DNA of 64,000 nt from contig NZ_CP101417.1 of NCBI RefSeq assembly GCF_024339125.1, positions 4,723,001 to 4,787,000 on the forward strand. The letters run 5' to 3'. Of the stretch, positions 42,954-54,469 are shown in pieces. Numbering within the stretch: the first letter of the stretch is position 1; each line of letters begins with the position of its first letter. Origin of the DNA: Xanthomonas hortorum (GTDB taxonomy: Bacteria > Pseudomonadota > Gammaproteobacteria > Xanthomonadales > Xanthomonadaceae). The notes beneath the pieces are model-generated. The model did not search any database. It saw nothing but the letters and a program-made list of their open reading frames with translations, and was not told where the DNA came from. The translations under genes and the position numbers were made by a program.

Positions 42954-43892
42954 TTACTTCAGCTTGATCTCGCGCAGACGCTCTTCCAGGAAGCCGTGTG
43001 CGGTGATCGGCTCGGGATAGCGACTCGGGTTTTCGGCAGTGATGCACGAAGGCAGCACGTCGATCAGGAAGTCCGGATTCGGGTGCAGGAAGAACGGCAC
43101 CGAGTAACGTGGCTTGCGCGCTGCTTCGCCCGGCGGATTGACCACGCGATGGATGGTGGACGGGTACACATGGTTGGTCAGGCGTTGCAGCATGTCGCCG
43201 ATATTGACCACGATGGTGTCGGCATCCGCTGTGAATGGCACCCACTCGCCATCGTTGGAACGCACCTCCAGACCGGCCGCGCTGGCACCGACCAGCAAGG
43301 TGATGAAGTTGATGTCGCCATGCGCGCCGGCACGCACGTTGGGGATGTCGTCGCTGGTGATCGGCGGGTAGTGGATCGGCCGCAGGATCGAATTACCGTT
43401 GTTGGTCTTGTCGACGAAATAGTCCTGCGGTAGGCCGATATGCAGCGCCAGCGCCGACAGTACGCGCGAGCCCAGGTGATCGAGCTGCTGGTACAGGCGG
43501 TAACCGCGCTCGCGGAAACCGGGCACTTCTTCGGGCCACAGGTTCGGCGTCATCACCTCGCGATACGGCGAATCGTCCGGAATCTCGCGGCCGATATGCC
43601 AGAACTCCTTTAGATCAAAATGCTTGGAATCCTTGGCCGTTTCCACACCGAACGCGGTGTAGCCGCGCGCGCCGCCACTGCCTTTGACGTGGTAGCGCTG
43701 CTTGACCTCTTCCGGCAGCGCGAAGAACGCCTTGAACACCTCGTAGGCGCCATCGATATCGGCCTGCGCAATGCCGTGATTGCGGATGCCGGCAAAGCCC
43801 CACTGCCTATAGGCCGCACCGAGCTCGGCGACGAAGGCGTCGCGGTCGCTGTCGAAACGGGTGATGTCCAGGGTCGGGATGCGGGCGCTCAT
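42954..43892 (-). CDS. 2-oxoglutarate/Fe(II)-dependent oxygenase, isopenicillin N synthase family
   Basis: 312 residues. The iron triad is H191 and D193 (AGAHGDINF) and H248 (STIHRV). R262 in RYSVPFF binds 2-oxoglutarate or the equivalent. The N-terminal DIOX_N part has WGFAGIRNHGI. Substrate unknown. It is separated from the cupredoxin operon by about 200 bases. Confidence 0.88.
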   Translation of the reverse strand: MSARIPTLDITRFDSDRDAFVAELGAAYRQWGFAGIRNHGIAQADIDGAYEVFKAFFALPEEVKQRYHVKGSGGARGYTAFGVETAKDSKHFDLKEFWHIGREIPDDSPYREVMTPNLWPEEVPGFRERGYRLYQQLDHLGSRVLSALALHIGLPQDYFVDKTNNGNSILRPIHYPPITSDDIPNVRAGAHGDINFITLLVGASAAGLEVRSNDGEWVPFTADADTIVVNIGDMLQRLTNHVYPSTIHRVVNPPGEAARKPRYSVPFFLHPNPDFLIDVLPSCITAENPSRYPEPITAHGFLEERLREIKLK

Positions 43893-43923
43893 ACGGATAT
43901 CTGCAGTCGAAGTCGAGGAGTCA

Positions 43924-43954
43924 AAAGGAAGGCCTGCTGTTCAGGACAGCAGGC
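43924..43954 (-). terminator. glmM terminator
   Basis: A perfect 9-base stem GCCTGCTGT/ACAGCAGGC with a 5-base loop is followed on the minus strand by CTTCCTTTT. It overlaps the stop of the small putative gene at 43941. Confidence 0.8.
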
Positions 43955-44030
43955 GATACAACAGGTAGAACGTCGCGGCCTTGGCAAAGACCACGCACAC
44001 GCCAATGATCAGCGACTCACGCCGCGTCAC
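43941..44030 (-). CDS. Putative 29-residue single-pass membrane peptide
   Basis: A GTG-started frame overlaps the last 14 bases of glmM and ends in the terminator stem. The predicted peptide has a basic start (MTRRES), one strongly hydrophobic span of about 20 residues ([19 protein letters not shown]) and a short RLLS end, an arrangement seen in genuine small membrane proteins. No ribosome-binding site can be tested apart from coupling to glmM. It could be chance. Confidence 0.4.
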   Translation of the reverse strand: MTRRESLIIGVCVVFAKAATFYLLYRLLS

Positions 44031-45366
44031 GCACGGCACCCGAGAGTCGGTCCAGCGTGTCCTGCATCAGGCCAGCGTCGTCGGCTTCCACCGTCACGCG
44101 CACCACCGGCTCGGTGCCGGAAGGACGCAGAAACGCGCGGCCACGCCCCTGCACGGCGGCTTGCGCCTGCTGCAACGCCTGCTGCACGCCAGCGGCTTCC
44201 ACAATCGCTTTGGCAGCGCCGCCATCCAGACGCACGTTGATTGTTTTCTGCGGCACCTTGCTCAGGCTGCTCAAGGCCTGGCGCAGGCTCTGTCCATCGC
44301 GCCCCAGGGCCTCAAGGACCTGCAGCGCGCTGACGATGCCATCGCCGGTGGTGGCGCGATCCAGGCACAGCAGATGGCCGGAGGTTTCGCCACCCAGGGT
44401 GCCGCTGCCTTCCACCAACGCCTGGTGCACGTAACGGTCGCCGACCTTGGCGCGCTGGAACGGGATGTTCAATGCGGCCAGCGCCTGTTCCAGGCCGTAG
44501 TTGGTCATCAGCGTGCCGACCACGGTGCCGGTGAGCCGGCCGCTGGCCTGCCAGGAACGCGCAAGCACGTAGAGCAGATCGTCGCCATCGACCGGGTTGC
44601 CCTGGTCGTCGGCCATCAGCACGCGATCACCGTCGCCATCGAAGGCGATGCCCAACTGCGCACCGCTCTCGCGCACCTTGGCGGCGAGATTGTCGATATG
44701 CGTGGAGCCGACGCCGTCATTGATATTGAGTCCGTCCGGTGCGGCACCGATGACCACCACGTCCGCACCCAGCTCGCGGAACAGCATCGGCGCGATGTGA
44801 TAAGTCGCCCCGTGCGCGCAGTCCAGCACCATCTTCAGGCCATGCAGGGTGAAACCGCGCGCCACGCTGGCCTTGCAGAATTCGATGTAACGGCCGATCG
44901 CATCGCGCGTGCGGATCGCCTTGCCCAGACACTCCGATTCCACGGTGTGGAACGGCTCGTCGAGCGCGGCTTCGATCGCCGCTTCGGTAGCGTCGTCGAG
45001 CTTTTCGCCTTCGGCGGAAAAGAACTTGATGCCGTTGTCGTAATGCGGATTGTGCGAGGCACTGATCACCACGCCGGCATCGGCGCGCAGCGTGTTGGTC
45101 AGGAACGCAATGGCCGGCGTCGGCATCGGGCCGATCAACTGCACGTCGGCACCTGCGGCGACCAGGCCGGCTTCCAAAGCGGCTTCGAACATATAGCCGG
45201 AAATGCGGGTGTCCTTGCCGATCAGCACCAGCGGGCGCTTACTGCGCCCGGCGGTGAGCACGCGGCCGAGCGCATTGCCAAGCCGCAGCACGAAATCGGC
45301 CGAGATCACGCCCTGCCCGACCCGACCGCGGATGCCGTCGGTGCCGAAATACTTGCGGGCGCTCAT
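44017..45366 (-). CDS. glmM: Phosphoglucosamine mutase
   Basis: 449 residues. The active serine S104 is in [12 protein letters not shown]; metal site DGDGDR and C-terminal phosphate loop [11 protein letters not shown] are intact. It converts glucosamine 6-phosphate to glucosamine 1-phosphate for UDP-GlcNAc, peptidoglycan and LPS. The ATG at 45366 begins [14 protein letters not shown]; the frame is open further up but not family-like. Confidence 0.95.
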   Translation of the reverse strand: MSARKYFGTDGIRGRVGQGVISADFVLRLGNALGRVLTAGRSKRPLVLIGKDTRISGYMFEAALEAGLVAAGADVQLIGPMPTPAIAFLTNTLRADAGVVISASHNPHYDNGIKFFSAEGEKLDDATEAAIEAALDEPFHTVESECLGKAIRTRDAIGRYIEFCKASVARGFTLHGLKMVLDCAHGATYHIAPMLFRELGADVVVIGAAPDGLNINDGVGSTHIDNLAAKVRESGAQLGIAFDGDGDRVLMADDQGNPVDGDDLLYVLARSWQASGRLTGTVVGTLMTNYGLEQALAALNIPFQRAKVGDRYVHQALVEGSGTLGGETSGHLLCLDRATTGDGIVSALQVLEALGRDGQSLRQALSSLSKVPQKTINVRLDGGAAKAIVEAAGVQQALQQAQAAVQGRGRAFLRPSGTEPVVRVTVEADDAGLMQDTLDRLSGAVRDAA

Positions 45367-45493
45367 GGAGCCGTGACCGGAAGCGTCGGGACCTGCGGCC
45401 AGGGAGCAGGGGCCTGGAAGGAGCAGCCATCGACGGAAGTCCACAGGTCGCAGACCACGTTTTTCCCGGGGACAGCCAGCACGAACACCAACC

Positions 45494-46378
45494 TCACGCC
45501 ACCGCCTCTTGCGGATGCGGCTGACGCATCATCATCGCGGTCAGATCGGCAAGGCGGTCGCGCATGTCGCGGCGGTCGCAGATCTGATCGATGGCGCCAT
45601 GGTCGAGCAGGAACTCCGAGCGCTGGAAGCCTTCCGGCAGCGTTTCGCGCACGGTCTGTTCGATCACGCGCGGGCCGGCAAAGCCGATCAAGGCATGCGG
45701 CTCGGCGATGTTGATGTCGCCCAGCATCGCGAACGAGGCCGACACGCCACCGGTGGTGGGATGGGTCAGCACCGAGATGTACGGCAGGCCCGCTTCGCGC
45801 AGGCGGCCGAGCGCAGCGGAGGTCTTGGCCATCTGCATCAGCGAGAACAGGCCTTCCTGCATGCGTGCCCCGCCGCTGGCGGAGAAGCATACGAACGGGC
45901 AGCCGACTTCCAGCGCCACTTCGGCGGCACGCGCGAAGCGCTCGCCGACCACCGAGCCCATCGAGCCACCCATGAAGGCGAAATCGAATGCGGCGGCAAC
46001 CAGCGGGTTGCCCTTGAGCGTGCCGCGCATGGCGATCAATGCGTCGTACTCGCCGCTGGCCTTCTGGCTGGCCTTGATGCGCTCGCCGTAGCGCTTCTGG
46101 TCCTTGAACTTGAGCACGTCGACCGGGCCCAGCTGGGCGGCGATTTCGGTGGTCGGGGCATCCACATCGAACAACGCGGCCAGGCGCGTGCGGGCGCGGA
46201 TTGCCATGTGGTGGTCGCATTTCGGACACACCTCCAGGTTTTCCTCGAGCTCGGGGCCGTACAGCGCGCTGCCGCAATTGCTGCACTTTTCCCACAGGCC
46301 CTCGGGGACGCTGCGCTTCTTGGCCGGGGTGTTCTCGGTGCGGATGCCGGAGGGCATCAATTTGCTGAGCCAGCTCAT
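45494..46378 (-). CDS. accD: Acetyl-CoA carboxylase carboxyltransferase subunit beta
   Basis: 294 residues. A zinc ribbon has C32, C35, C51 and C54. The carboxyltransferase part includes [28 protein letters not shown] and [15 protein letters not shown]. With AccA it transfers carboxyl from biotin to acetyl-CoA. The ATG at 46378 ([10 protein letters not shown]) fits the family better than one 6 codons upstream. It lies downstream of trpA, across a repeat-containing gap. Confidence 0.95.
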   Translation of the reverse strand: MSWLSKLMPSGIRTENTPAKKRSVPEGLWEKCSNCGSALYGPELEENLEVCPKCDHHMAIRARTRLAALFDVDAPTTEIAAQLGPVDVLKFKDQKRYGERIKASQKASGEYDALIAMRGTLKGNPLVAAAFDFAFMGGSMGSVVGERFARAAEVALEVGCPFVCFSASGGARMQEGLFSLMQMAKTSAALGRLREAGLPYISVLTHPTTGGVSASFAMLGDINIAEPHALIGFAGPRVIEQTVRETLPEGFQRSEFLLDHGAIDQICDRRDMRDRLADLTAMMMRQPHPQEAVA

Positions 46379-46833
46379 GCGTGTATGACAATCCATGCAG
46401 GGCGGCCTTACGGGCCGCAGAGGGGCATAAGTCTAACGCGCTGCGGGAAAAGCGAGGTAGCGCGGGGAATGAATGTGGGACTTGGTGGCAGTTCGGAGGG
46501 CTGGCTGCGAGCGTGGTGCTGGGAGGTTGCGCGGGTGTTTGGAGTGAAGGTCGGTTTGTTGTGCTGCGCCTAACTCTGATTGGCGTGCACTTGTGGTTGG
46601 GATGCACGTGGCTTCGCCCGTACCCTCATCCGCCCCTGCGGGGCACCTTCTCCCGACGGGAGAAGGATCAAAGCCCCTCTCCTGCGGGGCGAGAAGGCAC
46701 GGCTTGCGCGCCACTGGCGCGCGTGCCTTGGAGCGCCCGCGCCGCAAGCGCGGGCCGGGGCGCGGAGCGGGGGTTGGGGTGAGGGTGCGGGCGAAGCCAC
46801 GTGCATCGACGCGAGAGGGGCTTTGGGCTGGTT
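46379..46833. other. accD-trpA gap
   Basis: 455 bases. The trpA-proximal half holds the palindromic repeat; the accD-proximal half (46379-46609) probably has the accD promoter. No gene was found. Confidence 0.55.
46610..46798. repeat. Mosaic extragenic palindrome, B-A order with insert
   Basis: The same two blocks as at 11103-11370, in the order B (46610-46667) then A (from 46671 to 46798). Block A is interrupted by about 80 very GC-rich bases holding two smaller palindromes (GCGCGCCACTGGCGCGC and CCGCGCCGCAAGCGCGG). It lies between accD and trpA. Confidence 0.75.
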
Positions 46834-47640
46834 TCAGGGATGATCCAGTGCCTGGCGGAGCGGGGTCAGGAACGCTTCGGCGTATTCGCGGGCGGTGCGG
46901 ACATCGGGGGCTTCGGCCAGGGCGGCGACCAGGGCGCTGCCGACCACCACGCCGTCGGCATCCACGGCCATTGCGGCGGCGCTGACCGCGTCCTTGATGC
47001 CAAAACCGGCCACCACCGGGGCGCCGGCACGCAGGCGCAGCTGGCGCAGGCGATCGCCCGCCGCGGTGGTGTCGAGCAGATTCGAAGCGCCAGTGACGCC
47101 GGCGAAGCTGACGTAATACAGATACCCCTGGGCGCTGCTGCACAGCATGTCCAGACGCTGCTCGCTGGTGGTCGGCGAGGCAAGCGCGATCAGGGCCAGG
47201 CCGACCTCGGTGAAGATGGCGCGGGTCTCGGCGGCCTCTTCGGGTGGCAGATCCACCAAGAGCAAGCCATCCACGCCGGCGGCGACGGCGGCTTCGGCAA
47301 AGCGCCGGGTGCCGTGGATCTCGATCGGGTTGAGGTAGCCCATCAGCACCACCGGGGTGGTGGGGTCTTCGCGGCGGAATTCGTGCACCGCTTCCAGTAC
47401 ATAGGCCAGGCCGGCGCCACGACCAAGCGCGCGTTCTGAGCTGCGTTGGATGGTGGGGCCGTCGGCCATCGGGTCAGAAAACGGCACGCCGAGTTCGATG
47501 ACATCGGCGCCGGCGCGCACCAGCGCGTGCATCACCGGAACGGTGGCTTCCAGCGAGGGATCGCCGGCGGTGATGAAGGGGATGAGCGCCTTGCGGCCAT
47601 CGGCACGCAAACGTTGGAAGGTTTCGTCGATACGACGCAT
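46834..47640 (-). CDS. trpA: Tryptophan synthase alpha chain
   Basis: 268 residues. Catalytic E49 and D60 are in ELGVPFSDPMAD, with the loop LLLVDLPPEE and GFGIKDAVS. It cleaves indole-3-glycerol phosphate and passes indole to TrpB. It follows the small cysteine-rich gene after 38 bases in the trpB operon. Confidence 0.95.
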   Translation of the reverse strand: MRRIDETFQRLRADGRKALIPFITAGDPSLEATVPVMHALVRAGADVIELGVPFSDPMADGPTIQRSSERALGRGAGLAYVLEAVHEFRREDPTTPVVLMGYLNPIEIHGTRRFAEAAVAAGVDGLLLVDLPPEEAAETRAIFTEVGLALIALASPTTSEQRLDMLCSSAQGYLYYVSFAGVTGASNLLDTTAAGDRLRQLRLRAGAPVVAGFGIKDAVSAAAMAVDADGVVVGSALVAALAEAPDVRTAREYAEAFLTPLRQALDHP

Positions 47641-47678
47641 TGAAAGACCTTGAAGAAGTTAGCTGCGGTACGACCGCA

Positions 47679-47887
47679 TCAATGGATGTCCTGGTACATG
47701 GCTGAGGGCAGTTCGGTCAACGCTTGCGCGTCCACCTCGACGTCGAAACTGTCCAGGCAGCAGCCGCAGCCGGTGTTTTCCGAACACGTGCGGATCTGCG
47801 GCGCCCAGCGGTCGAGCCAGGCGAACAGCAGGTCCTGTTCGCCTGGCTGGTCGGCTAGCGCGGTCACGGTGACACGCCGCAGCGGCA

Positions 47888-47888
<1 letters not shown>
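47679..47888 (-). CDS. Small cysteine-rich protein between trpB and trpA
   Basis: 69 residues, MPLRRVTVTALADQPGEQ at the start. A cluster C-x5-C-x-CC (C35, C41, C43, C44 in CSENTGCGCC) could bind a metal or cluster or form disulfides. No signal peptide. Its ATG shares one base with the trpB stop (TGATG), so it is translated with trpB. I recognise no family; its role in tryptophan synthesis is only suggested by position. Confidence 0.7.
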
Positions 47889-49105
<1,217 letters not shown>

Positions 49106-49213
49106 GGGAATCCTCTGCAGCAATGCGGTCATACGAGAAGCACGCACTTTAGCGCAGCAAGCCGGTGCGATAAATCGATAAGATTGCCACAACCTGTGAC
49201 CTGGACTCACACA
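49106..49213. promoter_or_regulatory. trpB / LysR divergent control region
   Basis: 108 bases between two divergent starts. An AT-richer stretch around ATAAATCGATAAGATTG (near 49170) is the likeliest LysR and polymerase contact. In Pseudomonas, TrpI binds the matching region and activates trpBA with indoleglycerol phosphate. Confidence 0.45.
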
Positions 49214-50143
49214 ATGAGTTACCCACTTCCGCCGCTGGCGGCCTTGCGCGCCTTCGAATCTGCCGCGCGCCTGCAAAGCGTCAGCCGGGCTGCGCAGGAA
49301 CTACACGTCACCCATGGCGCCATCAGCCGGCATGTGCGCACCTTGGAGCAGTCACTTGGAACTGCCCTGTTCACCCGCCAGGGCCGCGGCCTGGTATTGA
49401 CGGCAGCAGGCACGCGTTTGCGCGATGCGACCGGGGAAGGCTTCGCCTTGATCGGCGAGACCTGGGCTGGGCTGTTAAGGCGCCCTGGCAGCGAGACGCC
49501 GCTGGTGCTGGGCTGTTCGGGCAGTCTGCTGGCGCGCTGGGTCATCCCGCACCTGGGCCGGCTGCAGCAGGACCTGCCCGATGTTCGCCTGCATCTGTCG
49601 GCCGGCGAACAAGCGCCAGGCCCGGACCTGGATGGCCTGGATGCGGCACTGCTGCTGGACACACCGCCCTGGCCCGGCGAGTGGCAGGTGCACGAGCTGG
49701 GCGTGGAATGGATCGGCCCGGTGCTGAGCCCGCAGCTTGCATCCACGACGCAGCTCGACGGAAACGACCCTGCCGCCCTGCTCGATCACGCCTTGCTGCA
49801 CACGCGCTCGCGCCCGCAGGCCTGGCCGGAATGGGCGCAGGCACATGGTGTGGCACCCGAGGCACTGCGCTTCGGGACCGAGTTCGAACACCTGGTCTAT
49901 TTACTGGAAGCCGCTGCCGCCGGCCTGGGGGTTGCGATCGCACCGCAACCCTTGGTTGCAGCGGATCTGGCCGCCGGCCGCCTGCTGGCACCCTGGGGAT
50001 TCACGCCAACGCGCGGGCGCTGGGTGCTGTGCGCCGCAAAGCGCAACCCGGATCCGCGGATCGAGCGGCTCGCTGGTTGGCTACGCGGTGCACTGACTGA
50101 AGATCAGGTGCAGACACCTGCAATAAATATCGCGCACGGCTAA
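49214..50143 (+). CDS. LysR-type regulator, TrpI-like
   Basis: 309 residues. N-terminal winged helix-turn-helix [18 protein letters not shown] and [18 protein letters not shown] (about 7-60), then a substrate-binding domain. The divergent position next to trpBA matches TrpI of Pseudomonas, which activates trpBA. Inducer identity is inferred from that. The frame is open far upstream through antisense trpB; the ATG at 49214 starts the family N-terminus. Confidence 0.87.
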   Translation: MSYPLPPLAALRAFESAARLQSVSRAAQELHVTHGAISRHVRTLEQSLGTALFTRQGRGLVLTAAGTRLRDATGEGFALIGETWAGLLRRPGSETPLVLGCSGSLLARWVIPHLGRLQQDLPDVRLHLSAGEQAPGPDLDGLDAALLLDTPPWPGEWQVHELGVEWIGPVLSPQLASTTQLDGNDPAALLDHALLHTRSRPQAWPEWAQAHGVAPEALRFGTEFEHLVYLLEAAAAGLGVAIAPQPLVAADLAAGRLLAPWGFTPTRGRWVLCAAKRNPDPRIERLAGWLRGALTEDQVQTPAINIAHG

Positions 50144-50280
50144 GTGCAGCCATCAAGCAACCGCGTCGTTCAAGAAGCAAGCGGCTGAGCGATGGTTAGC
50201 CGGAAAGCCGAGCGACCAAGAGCAATGTGTAGCGGCGACAAGCGCTCCAAAACAGCGGCACAAGCCCGAGCTCCGCTTGC

Positions 50281-50317
50281 CTAATCCCTAATCTCGATTC
50301 CCCAATCCCGAATCTCA
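50281..50317. repeat. Short degenerate tandem (AATCCCGAATC-like)
   Basis: Repeated AATCCC and AATCTC/GATTCCCC units lie just after the trpF end. No function is visible. Confidence 0.35.
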
Positions 50318-50983
50318 CGACATCTCGTGGCAATCGGCCCGGCGCACTTCTTCAACGAACTTGCGCATCATGTGGCCGTCCTTGATGCCGGGCGCCAGCT
50401 CCACGCCGCTGGACACGTCCACGCCCCACGGCAGCGTCGCCACGATGGCGTCGAACACGTTGTCGGCCGTGATGCCGCCGGCCAGCAGGAACGGGCGATG
50501 CAGACCGGTCGGCAACCGCGACCAGTCGAAGGTCTTGCCGGTGCCGCCGCCTGCGCCGGGCGCATGGCTGTCGAACAGGAAGCCGGCTGTATTGGGATAG
50601 GCGAGCTGCAAGGTGCGCGCGTTGGCGTCTTCACCATTGACGCCGGTGCTGCCCATCGGCACGGCCTTGAGATAGGGAAGATTGAAACTACGGCAGAACG
50701 CGTCGTCTTCTTCGCCATGGAACTGCAGCAAGGTCGGGCGCACGGTACGCACCACCTCGCGCACTTCTTCCTTGGAATTGTTGCGGAACAGCGCCACCAC
50801 ATCGACCATCGGCGCGGTGGCCTGACGCATCGCGCGCGCCTCGGCCGGTGCCACGCGGCGCGGGCTGCCGTGCGCAAAAATGAAACCTACCGCGTCCACA
50901 CCCAGCTCGCCTGCCAGTCGAATATCACCGGCGCGGGTCATGCCACAGAACTTGATACGGGTGCGGTACAGCGATCGATTCAT
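50315..50983 (-). CDS. trpF: Phosphoribosylanthranilate isomerase
   Basis: 222 residues, TIM barrel, with the catalytic cysteine in [10 protein letters not shown] and GVDVSSGVE near the end. It converts phosphoribosylanthranilate to CdRP in tryptophan synthesis. The ATG overlaps the truA stop by 4 bases, in the conserved asd-fimV-truA-trpF order. Confidence 0.95.
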   Translation of the reverse strand: MNRSLYRTRIKFCGMTRAGDIRLAGELGVDAVGFIFAHGSPRRVAPAEARAMRQATAPMVDVVALFRNNSKEEVREVVRTVRPTLLQFHGEEDDAFCRSFNLPYLKAVPMGSTGVNGEDANARTLQLAYPNTAGFLFDSHAPGAGGGTGKTFDWSRLPTGLHRPFLLAGGITADNVFDAIVATLPWGVDVSSGVELAPGIKDGHMMRKFVEEVRRADCHEMS

Positions 50984-51753
50984 TGGGTGACCTCAGCAGG
51001 CAGATGCCACTCTGCGGGATACAACGGCCCGACAAACACCAGGCCTTGTGGCGGCGCCGTCGGCCCGGCCACAGAGCGGTCGCGTCCGGCCAGCAACGTC
51101 GCGATCCAGTCGACCGGTTGTTCTCCGGTTCCGACCAGGATCAGCGAGCCAACAATATTCCGCACCATGTGATGAAGGAATGCATTGGCCTGGACCTGCA
51201 TCTCCACCACTTCGCCAATCCGCTGCACGCTGATGGCCTGCAGGTTGCGGCGTGCATGCGGCGCCTGGCATTGCACGCTGCGAAATGCGTTGAAGTCGTT
51301 CTCACCCAGCAAGGCCTGCGCCGCTGTGTGCATGGCATCTGCATCCAGCGGGCGACGCTCCCAGCTCAAGGTCTGCCGATACAGCGCGGGGCGTATCTGA
51401 CGATTGAGCAGGCGATAACGATAACGGCGGGCACGTGCGGAAAACCGCGCATGGAAGTCGGCCGCCGCCGGCACGCACCAGCGCACCGCGATCGAGGGCG
51501 GCAGCCGCGCGGTGGTACCCAACGTCCAGCTGCGCGGGTCGCGGCGTGCGTCGCTGTCGAAATGCACCACCTGGCATTCGCCGTGGACGCCGGCATCGGT
51601 GCGGCCTGCGCAGATCACCTGCACCGGGGCATCGGCGACCGACGACAGGGCCGCCTGCAATCTGGCCTGCACCGTCGGCCCGCCGTGTTCGCCCAATTGC
51701 TGCCAGCCTTGAAACTCGCTGCCGTCGTACTCCACGCCCAGCGCGTAACGCAT
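50980..51753 (-). CDS. truA: tRNA pseudouridine(38-40) synthase
   Basis: 257 residues. The catalytic D53 is in [10 protein letters not shown], with [13 protein letters not shown] near 200. It modifies the anticodon stem of many tRNAs. The ATG at 51753 gives the family start [11 protein letters not shown]; a longer frame reads into spacer. Confidence 0.94.
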   Translation of the reverse strand: MRYALGVEYDGSEFQGWQQLGEHGGPTVQARLQAALSSVADAPVQVICAGRTDAGVHGECQVVHFDSDARRDPRSWTLGTTARLPPSIAVRWCVPAAADFHARFSARARRYRYRLLNRQIRPALYRQTLSWERRPLDADAMHTAAQALLGENDFNAFRSVQCQAPHARRNLQAISVQRIGEVVEMQVQANAFLHHMVRNIVGSLILVGTGEQPVDWIATLLAGRDRSVAGPTAPPQGLVFVGPLYPAEWHLPAEVTQ

Positions 51754-51923
51754 CGGAACCTGCCTGTTGTTGAATCGATTGAGTGTGCGGACCAAGCGCG
51801 GCCGGCAAAGCGTCGCCAGCGATCGTCAGTGAGGCGCAAACCGCGCGCAAGCACCGCAGTGTGACGAGCGGCGATGCCGCACCAAGAACCAACCGCGCGC
51901 CTGACGCTGAGCGCAGTGGTTTG

Positions 51924-52331
51924 TCAGTCGCCCTGCGCGGCGGCGCGCTCGGACCACACCGCCAGCGTCGTGCCACCGGGCTCGCGGAAATGAAATCTGC
52001 TGCCACCCGGGAAGCCGAACACCGGCTTGACGATCTCGCCACCGGCAGCACGTATGCGCTCGAGCACTGGTGCCAGGTCGTCGGCATACAGCACTACCAG
52101 CGGACCCGCTTCAGCCGGTGCCGACGCGGTTGCACGGTAGAAACCACCGTCCAGGCGCCCGTCGTTGAAGGCCAGGTAATCCGGGCCAAAGGCCTGAAAT
52201 TGCCAGCCGAAGACCTGTTCGAAAAACGCGCGGCTGGCGTCCGGATCGATCGAGGCGAACTCCACGTAATCGATGCGACGCTCGCGTGCGGCACGCTTGT
52301 CTGCGGCAAGGCTGTCCATGGCCGGGCTCAT
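51924..52331 (-). CDS. VOC (glyoxalase/dioxygenase-like) family protein
   Basis: 135 residues, one VOC domain. IDYVEFASIDPDASRAFFEQVFGW and the C-terminal FHFREPGGTTLAVW are typical. The substrate is unknown and metal ligands are uncertain. The ATG overlaps the fimV stop by 4 bases, so it is coupled to fimV. Confidence 0.8.
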   Translation of the reverse strand: MSPAMDSLAADKRAARERRIDYVEFASIDPDASRAFFEQVFGWQFQAFGPDYLAFNDGRLDGGFYRATASAPAEAGPLVVLYADDLAPVLERIRAAGGEIVKPVFGFPGGSRFHFREPGGTTLAVWSERAAAQGD

Positions 52332-54256
52332 GTCAGCTGCTCCAGCAATTCGGCCGCTTCGGCACGGGTGGCCTCATCGCCGGTAGCGGCGACCTCCAGC
52401 AACAGGCCGCGCGCGGTGTCCTTGTCGCCCAGATCCATATAGGCCACTGCCAGCTCCAGACGATCGCGGCCTGCGGACGTGAATTCCCTGTACGTCTGTG
52501 CGTCAGGCGCGGCGACGGGAGCCACGGGGGCTTGCTCGAAATCCAGGCTGTCCTGGGCGGCAACCGATAGTTGCGGCACTACCGGCGGGAGATCGCTGAT
52601 CGGGTGCTCCGGCTCCGGCGCAGGCGCAGGGTCAGGCTCGACGTACTCCGGCACCGCCACCGGAGCCGGAGCCGGCGGCGTTGCACGCAACGACCGCCAA
52701 TCCTCGCTGGTGACCACGACCGGCGCTGGCGCTGGCTCAGACAGCAGCGGCTCGCGGCGCAACACCTCCGACAGCGGCTGCTGCGCGTCGTAAGCGCGCT
52801 CGTCTTCGCGCAGATTGGCCTGCTCGAATTCGGTCTCATGCACCACGTCGTATTCGCTGGGCTGCGTGGCGAGCTCGGCATCCTGCGGCTCTTCCGTCTC
52901 GGCTGCAGCACCCACAGGCACGAAGTCGAACTGACGACGCGGCAACGGCGGCAGCGGCGAGGGCTTGCGGCGACGCGCAGCCAGCCATGCGACCACGGCC
53001 GCAACGATCAACACCAGCCCGCCGATCAACCACAGCGGGAAACCGCCGCCATGCTCCGCCGCAGCCGGCGTCTCCGACAGGCGCTTCTGCGCGGCGGCCA
53101 GATCGGTGTTCTTCATTGCGATCAAGGCTTGCTGTTGCTGCTTGAGCTTTTCCAGATCGGCCACGCGCGTGCGTAGATCCTGCAATTCCGCATCGCGGGT
53201 GGCGATGTCTTCCTTGGCCTGTTGCAACTGTTGGTTGGCCGCCATCTCGCCCTCGCCTTCGGCACTGGTGCCGGACGTGGCGCCGGCGGTGTTGGTCTGA
53301 ATCGCCACTGCCGGGGCGATCTCGAGCCGCGCGCCGGGCCCCGCAGTGGTGGGCGCAGCAGGTGCTGCGGATGTGGGCGGTGTCGCGGCAGTCGCGCCGG
53401 CTTCGGCCGGCTGCGGAATCGCCGAGCGCGCCTGCCGCCACTGGGCAGCCTGCTCGCGCACCATCACCGCCGCTTCGGCCGCACCGACCTGTGCCAGCGC
53501 CTCTTCCTGCGGCGTCCGCAGCACGGCGCCCTGCTTCAAGCGATTGATATTGCCGCCGATGAAGGCGTCGGGGTTGGTCCGCAACAACGCCAGCATGGTC
53601 TGATCCAGCGAATGCCCGCTGGAGCGCGCCACGGAGGCGGCGATTTCCGACAAGGTCTGGCCGGAGCGCACCGCAGGCAATGCATCGCCGGCCTGCGCGG
53701 CAGCGATAGCGCTTGCACTGCGGCGTGCAGTTGGTGCGGTAGCGGCAGTTTTTTGATCGGCGCCTGCGGCAGCCGGCGCCGACACCGGGGACTGGCGGGG
53801 GATCGTATTGTTGGCCCCGGCACGCGGCGCTTCGATGGCCGGCCCGGCGATCGCCGCGGCCGTATTGGGCGCATCGACCAGCGCGGAATACTCGCGTACC
53901 AGCCGACCCTGGCCCCACTCCACTTCGATCAGGAAGTTGATTGCCGGCTGGTCGACCACCTGGCTGCTGGTCACGCGAATCACCGCACGCCCGCGCGCAT
54001 CCTGCGCGAACTGGAACTGCAGGCTGCTGACCAATCCCTGCGGGCGCTCCAGGCCAACCCGCGCGAAAGTGGTCGCCGATGCCAGCGCCACACGGGCGTT
54101 GTCGAGTTCGCCCGGTTCGTTGGAGATGACCGGAATCTCGGCCACCAGCGGTTGCCCAGGCTTGGACAGCACCCGGATATCGCCCAACCCCAACGCCATG
54201 GCGGCGCCACTGCAGACCATCAGCAGCAACGCACCTATCGCTTGTATCGGACGCAT
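52328..54256 (-). CDS. fimV: FimV/HubP-family polar protein
   Basis: 642 residues. Signal peptide 1-22, conserved FimV core LGDIRVLSKPGQPLVAEIPV to about 130, LysM-like region near 195-245, coiled coil about 340-395, one transmembrane helix 406-427, then a long acidic Pro/Ala linker and the C-terminal FimV domain (about 594-640). FimV organises the cell pole, type IV pili and twitching through peptidoglycan binding. The ATG at 54256 was chosen because it begins a normal signal peptide; two ATGs lie 8 and 10 codons upstream. Confidence 0.88.
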   Translation of the reverse strand: MRPIQAIGALLLMVCSGAAMALGLGDIRVLSKPGQPLVAEIPVISNEPGELDNARVALASATTFARVGLERPQGLVSSLQFQFAQDARGRAVIRVTSSQVVDQPAINFLIEVEWGQGRLVREYSALVDAPNTAAAIAGPAIEAPRAGANNTIPRQSPVSAPAAAGADQKTAATAPTARRSASAIAAAQAGDALPAVRSGQTLSEIAASVARSSGHSLDQTMLALLRTNPDAFIGGNINRLKQGAVLRTPQEEALAQVGAAEAAVMVREQAAQWRQARSAIPQPAEAGATAATPPTSAAPAAPTTAGPGARLEIAPAVAIQTNTAGATSGTSAEGEGEMAANQQLQQAKEDIATRDAELQDLRTRVADLEKLKQQQQALIAMKNTDLAAAQKRLSETPAAAEHGGGFPLWLIGGLVLIVAAVVAWLAARRRKPSPLPPLPRRQFDFVPVGAAAETEEPQDAELATQPSEYDVVHETEFEQANLREDERAYDAQQPLSEVLRREPLLSEPAPAPVVVTSEDWRSLRATPPAPAPVAVPEYVEPDPAPAPEPEHPISDLPPVVPQLSVAAQDSLDFEQAPVAPVAAPDAQTYREFTSAGRDRLELAVAYMDLGDKDTARGLLLEVAATGDEATRAEAAELLEQLT

Positions 54257-54386
54257 CGCGCCCCCGCCCCTATGTTTCATGGGCATCAATATAGCCGCTG
54301 AATGAGCGAAAAAGTCGGCCAGCTCGCGCGGAGTGCACAGGCCGTCGCGATGCGGCATCCACGCAGCAGGCCGTCGGCAGCGCATA

Positions 54387-54455
54387 GGTAGGAGCGCACT
54401 GGTGCGCGATGAGGCATCACTGGGAGAGCTTCATCGCGCGCCAGCGCGCTCCTAC
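54387..54455. repeat. GTAGGAGCG extragenic palindrome
   Basis: GGTAGGAGCGC and GCGCTCCTACC are the arms, with GCGCGATGAG and CTTCATCGCGC as inner arms. It lies between asd and fimV and can form a hairpin on either strand. The same core recurs at 60821-61071. Confidence 0.65.
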
Positions 54456-54469
54456 CGAACGACCGTGCT

